From Clostridia bacterium (GTDB lineage: Bacteria > Bacillota > Clostridia > Christensenellales > Borkfalkiaceae), in contig JAIEFR010000016.1 in assembly GCA_029066845.1 (NCBI GenBank), positions 99,137-163,136 on the forward strand: 64,000 bases of DNA, read 5' to 3'. This document shows positions 63,931-64,000 of this stretch, one piece after another. The translations under genes were made by a program, and so were the position numbers. Within the stretch, counting starts at the first letter, position 1; each line of letters begins with the position of its first letter. Under the pieces are notes generated by a model. That model was not told where the DNA came from, did no database searches, and saw only the letters and a program-made list of their open reading frames with translations.

Positions 63931-64000
63931 AGACAGACAGAGATTGAACCCGAACTATATATTCGTAAACGGGTATGCGGGTTTTATCGCTGCAAGGTAA

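Noticed and set aside
1-64000. Search for CRISPR arrays, transposases, integrases, restriction or toxin-antitoxin genes
   Set aside because: No regularly spaced repeats and no recognisable proteins of these classes in the translations; only the double-XRE module is weakly suggestive

Overview
This looks like a chromosomal window from an endospore-forming Clostridia-like Firmicute, probably an uncultured gut lineage (inference). From left to right it holds: the complete S10-spc-alpha ribosomal protein supercluster on the minus strand (rpsJ to rpsD, with a truncated rpoA); a stand-alone EF-G-like GTPase; an XRE regulator divergent from an MGDG-synthase-like glycosyltransferase; a CobW/G3E metallochaperone-like operon; two very large secreted lipoproteins; a housekeeping block (rsmI, trmN6, ricT, holB, tmk, Lys/Orn/Arg decarboxylase, lysS, greA); GTP-PEPCK; queT preceded by a preQ1-I-like riboswitch; the origin-proximal genes jag-yidC-yidD-rnpA-rpmH-dnaN and rsmG, without dnaA; spoIIR, sleB and ypeB; parB, parA, ftsH, yyaC; and four tRNAs. 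The best leads beyond routine annotation are: (1) a preQ1-I-like aptamer plus terminator that starts 9-10 nt after the jag stop codon; (2) a perfect-consensus S10 promoter with a structured, attenuator-like leader; (3) two copies of an ~86-nt structured intergenic repeat, one inside the spc operon; (4) an exact parS site and two DnaA-box clusters about 10 kb apart, with no dnaA; (5) repeated addition of low-complexity charged tails to conserved proteins (PEPCK, YpeB, RicT, Jag, L24, DUF2188 protein); (6) two XRE-type modules with clear palindromic operators; (7) a CobW-like/DUF1980-like fusion beside a His/Cys-repeat G3E GTPase. No CRISPR array, prophage or obvious defence island was seen.
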